33,633 nt of DNA. It comes from Terriglobia bacterium. Its GTDB lineage: Bacteria; Acidobacteriota; Terriglobia; Acidiferrales; UBA7541. A program made the position numbers and the translations under genes. The DNA lies in NCBI GenBank assembly GCA_020073375.1, contig JAIQFG010000056.1, forward strand, positions 1-33,633, read 5' to 3'. Position 1 is the stretch's first letter; each line of letters starts with the position of its first letter. Below the pieces are notes generated by a model. That model was not told where the DNA came from, did not search any database, and was given only the letters and a program-made list of their open reading frames with translations. Below, piece after piece: positions 8,678 through 16,955 of the stretch.

Positions 8678-9571
8678 TCAGCCGCGGACCGTGAGGACCG
8701 GGCAGCGGGCCTGGGTAACTACTTTGTGCGCGATCGACTGCAGCAGATGCGTCGCCGCGCCCACTCCTCCTTCGGCTCCACGAACGCCGAGGACGATCAG
8801 GTCGGCGCCCAGCGCATTGGCAGCTTCCATGATCTTCTCCGCTTCGTGGCCTTGTTCGACTCTGCAATTCGGTTCGCACCAGGGTTCGGCTTCGGCCGGC
8901 ACCAGCTTTCGCAGTTGCCGCAGGATCGATTCGGCATACTGCTCGGCATGAACCAGCTCTCCGACTTTCGGCGGGGCGACGACGTGCATCAGAGTGAGAC
9001 GCGCCTGATGCTCCTGCGCCAGGGACACGGCAAACGGCAGCGCGGCGAGCGATTCAGCGGAAAAATCGGTGGCAAAAAGAATTTCCTTCATTTCCAGGCG
9101 CCGCTCGGTGTCCTTGGAAACGTGCGGCCCCACGGTCAGGACTGGAATCGATGCTTTGCGGAAGATTTCTTCCGCAACAGATCCGAGCAGCACGCGCGTG
9201 ACGCCCGTGCGCCCGTGCGTGCCGATAACGATCAGGTCGGACTTCTGCTCGCTCGCGACTTCGTTGAGCATGGGCCAGACTTCCCCTTCTCCCACGGAGA
9301 CGTTGTGCGGAATTCCGGTCAGCATCTGATGCAGCTGCTGCGCCTCCAACTTGGCCTGTTCCTCGGCAGCCTGCATCACCTGAGGCATGGCTTCGGGGCC
9401 GACCACCGGATACGTCGCCGGGAACCGAACGTGCAGCGCATGAACGGTCCCGCCATATCGCTGTGCCAACCCGATCGCATAAGGCAAGGCCGCTTCGGCG
9501 GCCGGTGAGAAGTCCGTTGCGAAGAGAATGTTCTTGAGAGAAATCCTGGTCTTTGTGGCTGTGGCGTTCAT
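8678..9571 (-). CDS. Tandem universal stress protein (two UspA domains)
   Basis: This 297-residue cytoplasmic protein has two UspA domains, about 10-148 and 160-297. Each opens with the strand ILFATDFS and ends with VLTV. The first keeps the ATP-binding loop GTHGRTG-x9-GS (117-131). In the second it is altered (GVRGAEGGVGAATH, 262-275), so only domain 1 is likely to bind ATP in the usual way. Such two-domain proteins bind ATP and support survival under energy or oxygen stress; the precise role here is unknown. ATG 9571 follows a strong GGGGAGGTGA. The gene leads a two-gene operon with the P1B-type ATPase and has a Crp-type site at -41.5. It is divergent from the IS481-like protein at 9763. 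Confidence 0.95.
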   Translation of the reverse strand: MNATATKTRISLKNILFATDFSPAAEAALPYAIGLAQRYGGTVHALHVRFPATYPVVGPEAMPQVMQAAEEQAKLEAQQLHQMLTGIPHNVSVGEGEVWPMLNEVASEQKSDLIVIGTHGRTGVTRVLLGSVAEEIFRKASIPVLTVGPHVSKDTERRLEMKEILFATDFSAESLAALPFAVSLAQEHQARLTLMHVVAPPKVGELVHAEQYAESILRQLRKLVPAEAEPWCEPNCRVEQGHEAEKIMEAANALGADLIVLGVRGAEGGVGAATHLLQSIAHKVVTQARCPVLTVRG

Positions 9572-9594
9572 AACTCACCTCCCCTACGCCTTTA

Positions 9595-9637
9595 TAGATA
9601 CGCCGAAGCATTCCGCATGGATGTGACATCCGTCACA
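9595..9637 (-). promoter_or_regulatory. usp promoter with perfect TGTGA-N6-TCACA site at -41.5
   Basis: TGTGACATCCGTCACA at 9622-9637 is a perfect Crp-type palindrome centred at 9629.5. On the minus strand a -10 hexamer TATCTA lies at 9595-9600, implying a start near 9588. The palindrome centre then falls exactly at -41.5, the class II activator position, with no -35 needed. The half sites match those between the Crp/Fnr gene and its divergent neighbours (2521-2557). The same gap also holds a CACTG/CAGTG inverted repeat at 9636-9647. Confidence 0.7.
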
Positions 9638-9762
9638 CTGCACAGTGACTTCAGGCACTTCAATTGCGCCGGCTTCTTGAGACACTTCAGATGCGAGCTC
9701 CTAGCAGGGCTCGCGCCCGCAACTCCATGACATGGATGGGCGCAATGCGAGAGAGAAAGCAT

Positions 9763-10629
9763 ATGCCAAGTCTCAATGATCGCGGGGGGGTGGCCGTCGG
9801 AGGCGCCCCCTCGTGGTGCCAGGACCCGCAGCTTTGTGATGCGTCCCCGGCAAAGGTCAAACAGTGCGGAAAATGCCGGAACGTTCCGCACCTGCCTGCC
9901 GGCGAATCCAATTTTGTCGAAGGCTCGCGCTCGGTCTGGGTGTATTACCCGCAAGGATTTCTCCGGCGCCCGGTGGCGGAATCGGATCTTCCCGCGGAGG
10001 GTTCCGCGCAGCACCGTTCTTTCCTGCCGCACGAATGCCGGGGAGCAAAGTCCGCGCCCGATATCGTGGAAGCCGCGCCGTATCCGGGCCACTCGCTGTT
10101 CCAGGATTCTTTCCTGTTCTGCAAGTTCAAAAAATTCGGAGACGAGCCCGGACTCGCGGACGTATATGTGGAAACCGTTGTGGACGGCTGCAGCGGCGTC
10201 GCCTTTGCGAAGGTCTATTCCGGGGAAAGCGCCGTGACCGCGACGGATATTTTCGAGACGCGCGTCGCGCCGTTTTTTGAACGCCACGGTGTTCCCATCG
10301 AGCAAGTTATTACTACCGGCGCCGGCGAATATTCCGGGATCGCGCCCATTCATCCGTTTGAAACATTTTTGGCGAAATCAAACATCCGCCACGTGTACAC
10401 GCCGCGGTCCGGGCAGATGCACTCCCCGCTGTGCATGCAATTTTTCAGTATCCTGCAGCATGAATTCTTCGCCCCGGCTTTGCGCGGAAAATTTCAACAC
10501 ACGCTCGAATCTCTCCAGAAGGAACTGGATCACTTTCTGGATGCCTACAATTCTTCGCGCCCCAGCCTCGCGCCCGGCATGAATGGGCGTCCCCCGCTGC
10601 GCGGCTTCCTGGATGTGGCTCGCTGTTGA
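9763..10629 (+). CDS. IS481-like integrase-domain protein with lost catalytic residues (likely domesticated)
   Basis: Residues about 110-288 align by eye with the DDE integrase core of IS481-type transposases over its full length, including the C-terminal YNSSRP and GMNGRPPLRGFLD segment. The first acidic residue (Asp115) and the conserved VVDGCSG Asp141 remain. The usual TDNG-x-E motif has become TTGAGEYSG (second Asp replaced by Thr185), and the ERFH helix position reads MQFFS (catalytic Glu replaced, about residue 225). The N-terminal 100 residues lack the transposase helix-turn-helix. They carry Cys19, Cys25, Cys35 and Cys38 instead, the last two as CGKC. The frame is uninterrupted and I saw no IS termini. 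ATG 9763 follows GAGAGAAAG; in-frame starts at 9727 or 9664 are possible. It is divergent from usp and shares its regulatory gap. Confidence 0.7.
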   Translation: MPSLNDRGGVAVGGAPSWCQDPQLCDASPAKVKQCGKCRNVPHLPAGESNFVEGSRSVWVYYPQGFLRRPVAESDLPAEGSAQHRSFLPHECRGAKSAPDIVEAAPYPGHSLFQDSFLFCKFKKFGDEPGLADVYVETVVDGCSGVAFAKVYSGESAVTATDIFETRVAPFFERHGVPIEQVITTGAGEYSGIAPIHPFETFLAKSNIRHVYTPRSGQMHSPLCMQFFSILQHEFFAPALRGKFQHTLESLQKELDHFLDAYNSSRPSLAPGMNGRPPLRGFLDVARC

Positions 10630-10759
10630 GGCCTCGCAAGAATTCCGGCGACTGCTGTAGCCCGCCTCTTTAGAATCGGGGCCTTCGTTTGCCGTCAGCT
10701 GAATCCAACCCTCTCCACTGAATTTTTCTTTTCACCCGTCCGCCATCTGTGCTATTGCT

Positions 10760-10787
10760 TTGCAGCGGTTTCCTGCGAAACTATACC
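10760..10787 (+). promoter_or_regulatory. Candidate promoter of lactate permease
   Basis: In the gene-free gap 10630-10882, TTGCAG (10760-10765) and TATACC (10782-10787) are 16 bp apart, a fair sigma-70-type pair about 95 bases before the lldP ATG. No operator-like palindrome was seen near it. The rest of the gap shows nothing recognisable. Confidence 0.35.
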
Positions 10788-10882
10788 GCCGGAATCGGAC
10801 CCCGGGATTATTCTTGCCCCGGATCGGCATGTTGAAGATCCGCGCCTGAATTTGATGCGGCCACTGCGAAAGGATACGCTCC

Positions 10883-12493
10883 ATGTTTGAGCAGATTCTC
10901 GATCCGGCAGGACATGTCTGGCTCAGCGTGCTGATCTCGCTGGTGCCGCTCATCGCCCTCCTCTTCATGCTCGCGGTCCTGCGCATGACGGCATGGCTGG
11001 CGTCCATCTTCGTCGGCGTCATCACCATTCCACTCGGAATTTACGTCTGGCACGCGCCTGCCATGGGCACGCTCAAGTCCTATTTGTACGGCGGCCTCAC
11101 CGGCTTCTGGGTCATTGACTGGATCACGTTCTGGGGCCTGATTATTTTCAACACCCTGGTGATTACCGGGCATTTCGAGCGGTTCAAGACCTGGATGCTG
11201 CACCACGCCACCGCCGACATCCGCATCCAGACAATCATGCTCGCATGGGCCTTTGGCGCGCTGCTCGAAGGCCTGGTTGGATTCGGCACGCCGTGGGCGT
11301 TCGTGGTGCCTATTCTGGTGGGGTTGGGGATCGCGGACCTGGATGCCATTCGCGTCGCCGCGCTGGCTAACAACGCTCCTGTTTCTTACGGCGCGCTGGG
11401 AGCGCCCATCCTCGGGCTTGCGCTGGTCACGGGCTTGCCGCTGTTCGCATTGTCCGCATCGATCGGAAATGTCGTTGCGATCCTCGCGCTGCTCCCGCCC
11501 TGGGTGCTGATTTATCTGGTGAGCGGATGGGACGGAATGGTCGAGGCCTGGCCTCTGGCCATCGTCGGATCGCTCTCTTACATCGCCGGACAGTGGCCCA
11601 CGGCGCATTATCTGGGGCCGTATTTGCCGGATCTGAGCGGCGCACTCTCTTCCTTTTGGGTCCTGTTCATTTTCGTGAAGATCTGGCGGCCGAAAACGAT
11701 TCGAGGATTCGGCGGTGCGCCGCTGGCCTTGCAGGCTGTGAATCCTGCCACATCTGAAAAAGCCGGAAGCGTGAGCGAAGCCCTGTTCGCGTGGCTCCCC
11801 TTTATCATTCTGATCCTGGTGGTGGTCGGATGGACCAATCCGTGGTCACCGCTTCCCGCAATCAGTCTGTTCAAGTGGGTCGTGACCGCGAAATCCTCGG
11901 TGACGAACGGTCCCGTCGCTTCGACGTTCAATTTCGCTCCGCTGGGCGGCGGGACCTCGACGCTGGCATCGTGGCTGGTGATTCTCGCGATCCTGCGGCC
12001 CACCGGCGAACAGGTGAAGCAGGTGTTTTCCCGCACGTTCAAGCAGATGTGGGGCGCGCTGCTGGTTGCGTTTTTTATTTTCGCGATTGCCTACACGTTC
12101 GTCTACACGGGAATGGCGAATTCGCTGGCCTTTGGCCTTTCCAAGATCGGAGTGTTTTTCGTGGTTCTGGCGCCGATTCTGGGCTGGATCGGAGTGGCTC
12201 TTTCGGGCAGCAACACATCCACCAACGCGATGTTCGGCCCCGTGCAGGCCATGACCGGTAGATTGCTGCATCTCCCGGTCCTGCTGCTGCCCACTCTCAA
12301 TTCGGTCGGCTCCGAAGTGGGCAAGCCGATCGCGCCGCAAACCGCCAGCGTCGGCGTTTCCACCAGCAAGCTGGTCCGCGACGAAGGCCAGGTCATCCGC
12401 CACAACATGGGCTGGACGCTCGTCCTGCTCGGCTATCTGATCCTGATCAGCATTCTTTTCTACTATTTCTTCCCGGGCTCGATGTCGCTTTAA
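10883..12493 (+). CDS. lldP: L-lactate permease
   Basis: This 536-residue polytopic inner-membrane protein of the LctP/LldP family imports lactate (and often glycolate) with protons. Diagnostic stretches are visible: WITFWGLIIFNTLVITG near 105-121, GALLEGLVGFGTPWA near 130-144, ANNAPVSYGALGAPI near 162-176, and SGSNTSTNAMFGPVQ near 437-451. The length is the family norm. ATG 10883 is preceded by AAAGGAT eight bases upstream. No lactate dehydrogenase or LutABC gene is adjacent. The nearest transport genes are the convergent short-chain fatty acid transporter and, further off, an MFS organic-acid symporter, so the neighbourhood is rich in carboxylate uptake. Its stop codon overlaps the start of a hairpin repeat pair that separates it from atoE. 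Confidence 0.95.
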   Translation: MFEQILDPAGHVWLSVLISLVPLIALLFMLAVLRMTAWLASIFVGVITIPLGIYVWHAPAMGTLKSYLYGGLTGFWVIDWITFWGLIIFNTLVITGHFERFKTWMLHHATADIRIQTIMLAWAFGALLEGLVGFGTPWAFVVPILVGLGIADLDAIRVAALANNAPVSYGALGAPILGLALVTGLPLFALSASIGNVVAILALLPPWVLIYLVSGWDGMVEAWPLAIVGSLSYIAGQWPTAHYLGPYLPDLSGALSSFWVLFIFVKIWRPKTIRGFGGAPLALQAVNPATSEKAGSVSEALFAWLPFIILILVVVGWTNPWSPLPAISLFKWVVTAKSSVTNGPVASTFNFAPLGGGTSTLASWLVILAILRPTGEQVKQVFSRTFKQMWGALLVAFFIFAIAYTFVYTGMANSLAFGLSKIGVFFVVLAPILGWIGVALSGSNTSTNAMFGPVQAMTGRLLHLPVLLLPTLNSVGSEVGKPIAPQTASVGVSTSKLVRDEGQVIRHNMGWTLVLLGYLILISILFYYFFPGSMSL

Positions 12494-12567
12494 GTAGGAC
12501 AGGCTTCAGCCTGTCTGGTCTTAGTCCAGGGAAAATTTAAACCCGACAGGCTGAAGCCTGTCCTACT
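12493..12567. repeat. GTAG-headed hairpin repeat, inverted pair (family 1, copy A)
   Basis: Two 23-base arms, 12493-12515 and 12545-12567, are perfect inverted copies. Each is GTAG outermost followed by the hairpin GACAGGCTTCAGCCTGTC. The pair fills the gap between the convergent lldP and atoE genes and overlaps the lldP stop codon by one base. It can fold as two small hairpins or one long stem, so it may also end transcription on both sides. Confidence 0.9.
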
Positions 12568-12576
12568 GGATTCGCT

Positions 12577-14001
12577 TCAGGGAATTACAGGCGCGACGTA
12601 GGCAAACGTCCGCGCAAAAAACCATAGAAAGAAAAACGCCAGCGCCGAATTCACAATAAGATAGAGCAAGCCGTACCCGATCAGATCGCGCGCCTTCACC
12701 TTCAGCAGCCCCAACAGCGGCAGCATCCAGAACGGATTGATCAGGTTCGGCAGGGCCTCCGCCGTATTGTAAATCTGCACGACCCATCCCAGATTCACAT
12801 GAAGATCCTTGGCCGCCTGCAAAATGTACGGCGCTTCGATAATCCATTTGCTGCCGCCGGAGGGCACGAACATTCCCAGGAACGCCGAGTACAGCGCGAC
12901 CAGCACCGGATACGATCCGGTCGTCGAATAATTTACGAAAAAGTGCGCCAGCCGCGCCGACAGCGCTGAAAAGGTGATGATCCCGAAAATCCCGCCGTAA
13001 AACGGGAACTGAATCAGCACGCCGGAAACCGCCGGAATTGCATCGTTCACCGCGCGCACGAATGAACGCGGTCGCCAATGCAGCAGCATCCCGATCATCA
13101 AGAACGAAAAATTGTACGTATTCAAATCCAGCGCCGCGAACGGGCCCTTCACCGCCAGAACATGCGTCATGTACGCGAGGCCCAGCACTCCCACGGCGAT
13201 CGAAAGCACCGGCGCGTACTCCAGCCATTCCGCGGGTGTCTTGCGCTCCTCGAGCTTCTTCAATTCCAGGCCTTCGGTGACTCCGAACGATTCCGCATCC
13301 TTGGTGGAAAATGCCGGGGTGGAAAAATAAGCCACTGCGACGCACGCGATCATCAGGATGGCGGCCATCGTGGCGCTTTGCCATGTGTAGATAGTCTGCT
13401 TCAGCGGAATCACTCCGCTGATCTTCAACAGCGCCGCCGGAATCGACCCCGGCGTGGCCATGACCAGCGCCGCCGACGAGGAAAGGCCCAGCGCCCACAC
13501 GCTTCCCTCTCCCACGTAGGCCGCCGAGCCCAGCGCGCGGTAATCGACGCCGCGCACATTGCGGACCACCTCGCGCGCCAGAACTCCCGCAAAGATCAAA
13601 CCGAATCCCCAGCTGACCAGCGAAGTGACCATCGAAAAAAAAGCGGTGAAGGCCACGGCGCCGCGCGGCGTGCGCGGAATCTTGGCCAGCGCCTGAATCA
13701 GTTTGAAGACCGGCGGCGAGGTGGCCACCACATAGCCGCCGATGATGATCATCGTCATCTGCATGGTGAACGGAATCAGTCCCCAGAATCCGTCGCCAAA
13801 ATACTGAATCAGGTTGCGCGTACCCACGCCCGCAACAAGCCCCGCCACAAATACAATCACCGTGCCACCGAGCGCAAAAACAAACGCGTCGGGGAACCAC
13901 TTCTGGGACCAATCGGCCAGCTGCGTGCCGATTCGCGCGAACGCGCCAACGCCTTCGCGGCCCTCCTGCTGTGCCGCGCCGCGCTCTGGAGTAGAACCCA
14001 T
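12577..14001 (-). CDS. atoE: Short-chain fatty acid transporter, AtoE family
   Basis: This 474-residue inner-membrane protein has many hydrophobic segments and the AtoE signatures: FWGLIPFTMQMTMIIIGGYV near 70-90, FVPSGGSKWIIEAPYI near 385-400, and NLGWVVQIYNTAEALPNLIN near 410-430. The E. coli relative is thought to take up acetoacetate, butyrate and similar acids. Start 14001 is chosen because AAGGGGG precedes this ATG and the residues after it (GSTPERGAAQQEGREG) begin a normal AtoE N-terminus. The longer open frames to 14076 and 14122 merely translate the repeat lying upstream. It is the third gene, in the leftward direction, after the amidohydrolase and MmgE/PrpD genes, separated from the latter by a 103-bp hairpin repeat. 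Co-transcription through the repeat is possible but not shown. Confidence 0.93.
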   Translation of the reverse strand: MGSTPERGAAQQEGREGVGAFARIGTQLADWSQKWFPDAFVFALGGTVIVFVAGLVAGVGTRNLIQYFGDGFWGLIPFTMQMTMIIIGGYVVATSPPVFKLIQALAKIPRTPRGAVAFTAFFSMVTSLVSWGFGLIFAGVLAREVVRNVRGVDYRALGSAAYVGEGSVWALGLSSSAALVMATPGSIPAALLKISGVIPLKQTIYTWQSATMAAILMIACVAVAYFSTPAFSTKDAESFGVTEGLELKKLEERKTPAEWLEYAPVLSIAVGVLGLAYMTHVLAVKGPFAALDLNTYNFSFLMIGMLLHWRPRSFVRAVNDAIPAVSGVLIQFPFYGGIFGIITFSALSARLAHFFVNYSTTGSYPVLVALYSAFLGMFVPSGGSKWIIEAPYILQAAKDLHVNLGWVVQIYNTAEALPNLINPFWMLPLLGLLKVKARDLIGYGLLYLIVNSALAFFFLWFFARTFAYVAPVIP

Positions 14002-14035
14002 GATCCCCCTTAAATTTGGGTGTTTCGGAAAGGAC

Positions 14036-14138
14036 AGTAGCACAGCCACTCTTGGCTGTGTGATTTTGCAGGCCATACTTACGGTACTGATTCGACGACG
14101 TTCGCGAAAACCACACAGCCAAGAGTGGCTGTGCTACT
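14036..14138. repeat. GTAG-headed hairpin repeat, inverted pair (family 2)
   Basis: Perfect 27-base inverted arms lie at 14036-14062 and 14112-14138. Each has GTAG outermost, then the hairpin CACAGCCA-CTCT-TGGCTGTG. The right arm overlaps the MmgE/PrpD stop codon by one base. The architecture matches the pair at 12493-12567, but the stem sequence differs. Confidence 0.9.
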
Positions 14139-15637
14139 CAAACCGTCAGCGCGGCCACCAGCTTACTCATATCGGTTTCTTTCTCGAACGATTTCACCGT
14201 TGCAATGACAGTCTCGGTTTTCGCCCCGGGCCACTTCGCAAATTCCGCGCACCCTCGGAATTTATCGGCTACTTCGTCGTAACTCATCGGGTTGGCCGGG
14301 CTGCCCTTGGCGAATTCGGCCCTGCCGGTAAACACCTTGCCGTCCTTCATCGTGATCTTCATGATGCTCGTCATTTTGTCGAGCCCCGCGTTTTCGGCCT
14401 CGGGATCGATGTAGAAATGAATGCGCTTGACCATCTGTTGCACGTCCGCGCGCTGCACCACGTTGTCCTGAAACTGCACCAGCCCAGCTTTGCGGTCGAG
14501 CAGCAGAATGCTCATGCAGAATTCCATGCTGAATTTTCCCTGCAGCCCTGTGGTCGGCTGGTGGTGCAAGAGCGAAGTAGTCATGGCGTGGTTTGCGCCC
14601 ACGTCCACTTTTTCCACGTCCGCAGCCTTGATGTCGTGCTCGTGAATCAGCCGCATCATTTCGCCCATGGCCGGATGCGACAGCGAACCGGAGGGATAAG
14701 GCTTGATCGAAACGCCAGGGGACACCAGATTCCACGGCTTGCCGAATCGGCCGACAATCGCGTCCGGATCGAATCCGCCGCCCGCGGCCTGAAAAAATCC
14801 CAGTGGCGCTTCCAGAATATTGTCCGAAGCGGTCCAACCGAGTGCGGCGAGATCGGCGGCCACGGTTCCGTTCTCCGCCGCATGCCCCGCCTGGAACGGC
14901 TTGGTCATGGAACCGAAATTATTCCGGAAGCCGCCGCCCTCGGTGGCGCCGATTCCCAGGGCGTATTGGGTCTTCATCACGTCCAGGCCGCGCAATTTCG
15001 CGCAGGCCACAGTGCTGCCAAAGCTTCCGCACGTTCCGGTGGAATGAAATCCTTCGTCATAATGGCGCGGCGCGATGGCCTCGGCGATTTTCTGTTCGAT
15101 TTCCACGCCCAGATGATAGGCGAGCATGAAATCCTTGCCCGAGCGCCGCGTCAGCTCGCAAATCGCGAAAGCCGGAGGCAGCACGCTCACGGTCGGATGC
15201 GTCAGCAGGCCGTAAATGCGGTCCTTGGCCGCGGAAAGCTGCGTATCGTCAAAATCGTCAGCGTGAATCGAAACGCCGTTCACAAACGCGACCAGTCGCG
15301 AATGCGCCTTCATCCCGGTTCCGATGATGCTGGCGTGCTGCTCCCCTGCTCCGAAAGTTTGCACGTATTTCCGCGCAATCGGGCCCATCACCGACGCAGA
15401 CCCGGCCAGCGACAATCCGAATCCGTCCAGGATCGATTTTTTGCCCAGCTCGATGACCTCCGCCGGAATGTCCTCGTACTTCGAGTTCACCACGAATTCC
15501 GCGACGGATTTCGTTAGCCCTGGCGCCTTCGGAAACTCCGCGGGCGGGCACGCCACTGGTGACGCTTCCGCACTCGCGCCGGTCAACGCCAGCGCCGATA
15601 CAGCCAGGGAACTCCTGAACAGATCACGCCGATTCAT
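14138..15637 (-). CDS. MmgE/PrpD family protein with Tat-like signal peptide
   Basis: This 499-residue protein belongs to the MmgE/PrpD family, which includes 2-methylcitrate dehydratase and related cytoplasmic enzymes. The family parts are recognisable: an all-alpha N-terminal domain with FVNGVSIHADDFDDTQ (about 115-130) and GLLTHPTVSVLPPAFA, and a C-terminal domain with VSIKPYPSGSLSHPA (about 310-325). Unusually it starts MNRRDLFRSS followed by a hydrophobic stretch and ASAEA, a twin-arginine-type leader, so it is probably exported folded, or the leader is kept as an anchor. The start follows GGGAGAG. The gene lies 24 bases after a secreted amidohydrolase gene and upstream of atoE, suggesting periplasmic processing of a carboxylic substrate followed by uptake. 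Substrate unknown; dehydratase chemistry is not certain for every family member. Confidence 0.9.
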   Translation of the reverse strand: MNRRDLFRSSLAVSALALTGASAEASPVACPPAEFPKAPGLTKSVAEFVVNSKYEDIPAEVIELGKKSILDGFGLSLAGSASVMGPIARKYVQTFGAGEQHASIIGTGMKAHSRLVAFVNGVSIHADDFDDTQLSAAKDRIYGLLTHPTVSVLPPAFAICELTRRSGKDFMLAYHLGVEIEQKIAEAIAPRHYDEGFHSTGTCGSFGSTVACAKLRGLDVMKTQYALGIGATEGGGFRNNFGSMTKPFQAGHAAENGTVAADLAALGWTASDNILEAPLGFFQAAGGGFDPDAIVGRFGKPWNLVSPGVSIKPYPSGSLSHPAMGEMMRLIHEHDIKAADVEKVDVGANHAMTTSLLHHQPTTGLQGKFSMEFCMSILLLDRKAGLVQFQDNVVQRADVQQMVKRIHFYIDPEAENAGLDKMTSIMKITMKDGKVFTGRAEFAKGSPANPMSYDEVADKFRGCAEFAKWPGAKTETVIATVKSFEKETDMSKLVAALTV

Positions 15638-15661
15638 GAACCACTCTCCCGTTTGAAATAA

Positions 15662-16762
15662 TTAATTGTTGGCCGCATGAAAGGCGGCGCCCGCCGACTT
15701 GCCGTAAATATGCGCGATATTCCGCGTCCCGATTTTTTCCCGTATCCCGGCGGGAAGCTGATTGAGCAGCAGGACCACTTCCTGCCAGCGCTGGACCGGG
15801 TCCTTGGGCTCGGGATAGTGCTGGTCGCTGCCGATCACGAAGCGGTCCGGATACTCCTGGATGAGCGCGAGCCAGTCCGCCTTGATTTTTCCATCCGCAT
15901 CGAGCGGATAGTTCGGCCCCTTGGCTAATGGATCGGCCTTCAACTCCATGTACAGATTGGGATGCGCCGCGAGCAGCCGGCGGTTGAGTTCCGGCGTCCG
16001 GGAGCCGGTATTGTCGAACCCGGCGTGCGCCCAGATGATTTTCGCGCGTGGATTGTGCGCCAGCAGCCGCTCAAACGCGGCGATGTTGGCATGCAATCGA
16101 GGCGGATTGGGCGGCGATTTTAATCCGGCAGGCAGAGGAATATCCTGCGGCACCGCCTCCATGTGCAGATCGATGGGCACGCCGTGTTCGGCGGCGATGT
16201 CAGCCAGCAGCAGAAACAGCGGATGGTCCGCAGGGGCGTGCTGGTAGGGCGTGTTGCCGTCAAAATGTTCCGCGGTCATCTCGCCGAATCCGGCCACGCC
16301 TTCGCGCAGCAGTTGCTCGGCGCGTTCCTTGAATTTCGTTAGCACCGCCGGGCCCGCGTCCCCGGTGGCCGCGGACTGGATAATCATGGCGTTCAGCGAT
16401 CCGCCGCCTCCCACCACCGCGATTTTTCCAGGATATTTTTTCGCCTCGGGCAGAATAATTTCCGCTTCATAGTGCCCCGGATGGTCGAACGTGTCCGGCG
16501 ACATCAATAGGAAAATCATGGGCGTGTTTTCTCGTCCTCGCGCCGCCAGCGCCGAACGGATTCCGCCCGCAACATCCTTCTCGTCAAAGTGCGCGTGGGC
16601 ATCGGCCCACGGCGTGAGCGCCGGGACCGGCTCCATGACCGGCGATTTCCTGGCCATCGATTGCGCCTGTCCGGCGGCCAACACGTGCGCGCCCAGCGCC
16701 GCGCCGGCAGCCGCGCAGAAAAATCCAAGGTGGATTGCAAACATCCACGCCTTTGGCCTCAT
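15662..16762 (-). CDS. Secreted amidohydrolase (Amidohydro_2 family)
   Basis: This 366-residue metal-dependent hydrolase has a TIM-barrel layout: DAHAHFD at 54-60 (His56 and His58), VPIDLHMEA with His200, IIWAHAGFDNTG with His246, and the catalytic Asp in VIGSDQHYPEP (Asp313). This is the pattern of the amidohydrolase-2 group, which includes lactonases and decarboxylases. An N-terminal signal peptide is clear (MRPKAW then a hydrophobic region to about residue 29), so it acts outside the cytoplasm. ATG 16762 follows AAAGGAA eight bases upstream; the longer open frame to 16996 has no such support and would bury the signal peptide. It is the first gene of the leftward amidohydrolase, MmgE/PrpD, atoE group and is divergent from msrB. 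The substrate cannot be read from sequence. Confidence 0.9.
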   Translation of the reverse strand: MRPKAWMFAIHLGFFCAAAGAALGAHVLAAGQAQSMARKSPVMEPVPALTPWADAHAHFDEKDVAGGIRSALAARGRENTPMIFLLMSPDTFDHPGHYEAEIILPEAKKYPGKIAVVGGGGSLNAMIIQSAATGDAGPAVLTKFKERAEQLLREGVAGFGEMTAEHFDGNTPYQHAPADHPLFLLLADIAAEHGVPIDLHMEAVPQDIPLPAGLKSPPNPPRLHANIAAFERLLAHNPRAKIIWAHAGFDNTGSRTPELNRRLLAAHPNLYMELKADPLAKGPNYPLDADGKIKADWLALIQEYPDRFVIGSDQHYPEPKDPVQRWQEVVLLLNQLPAGIREKIGTRNIAHIYGKSAGAAFHAANN

Positions 16763-16955
16763 CGCAGATTTCCTTTTTTTCGCTGATTCAAAGCCGTCTT
16801 TTCCACCCGTATGCGATTTTGTCCGTTGACCGCAGCCGCTGGCAAGGGTTTTCTTTCGATCCGGATTCGGGATCAAGGGCGGGCCGCGACGACTGTAAGC
16901 GGATAATTTACCCGTGAATGCTCTCAGTGCTAAAATGCCGGGCGCGAGGCCTACG

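Noticed and set aside
9763..10629. Active insertion sequence
   Set aside because: No terminal inverted repeats or target duplication were found, and two of the three catalytic acidic residues are missing.
14002..14122. N-terminal extensions of AtoE
   Set aside because: They translate the hairpin repeat at 14036-14138; ATG 14001 has a strong ribosome-binding site and the expected N-terminus.
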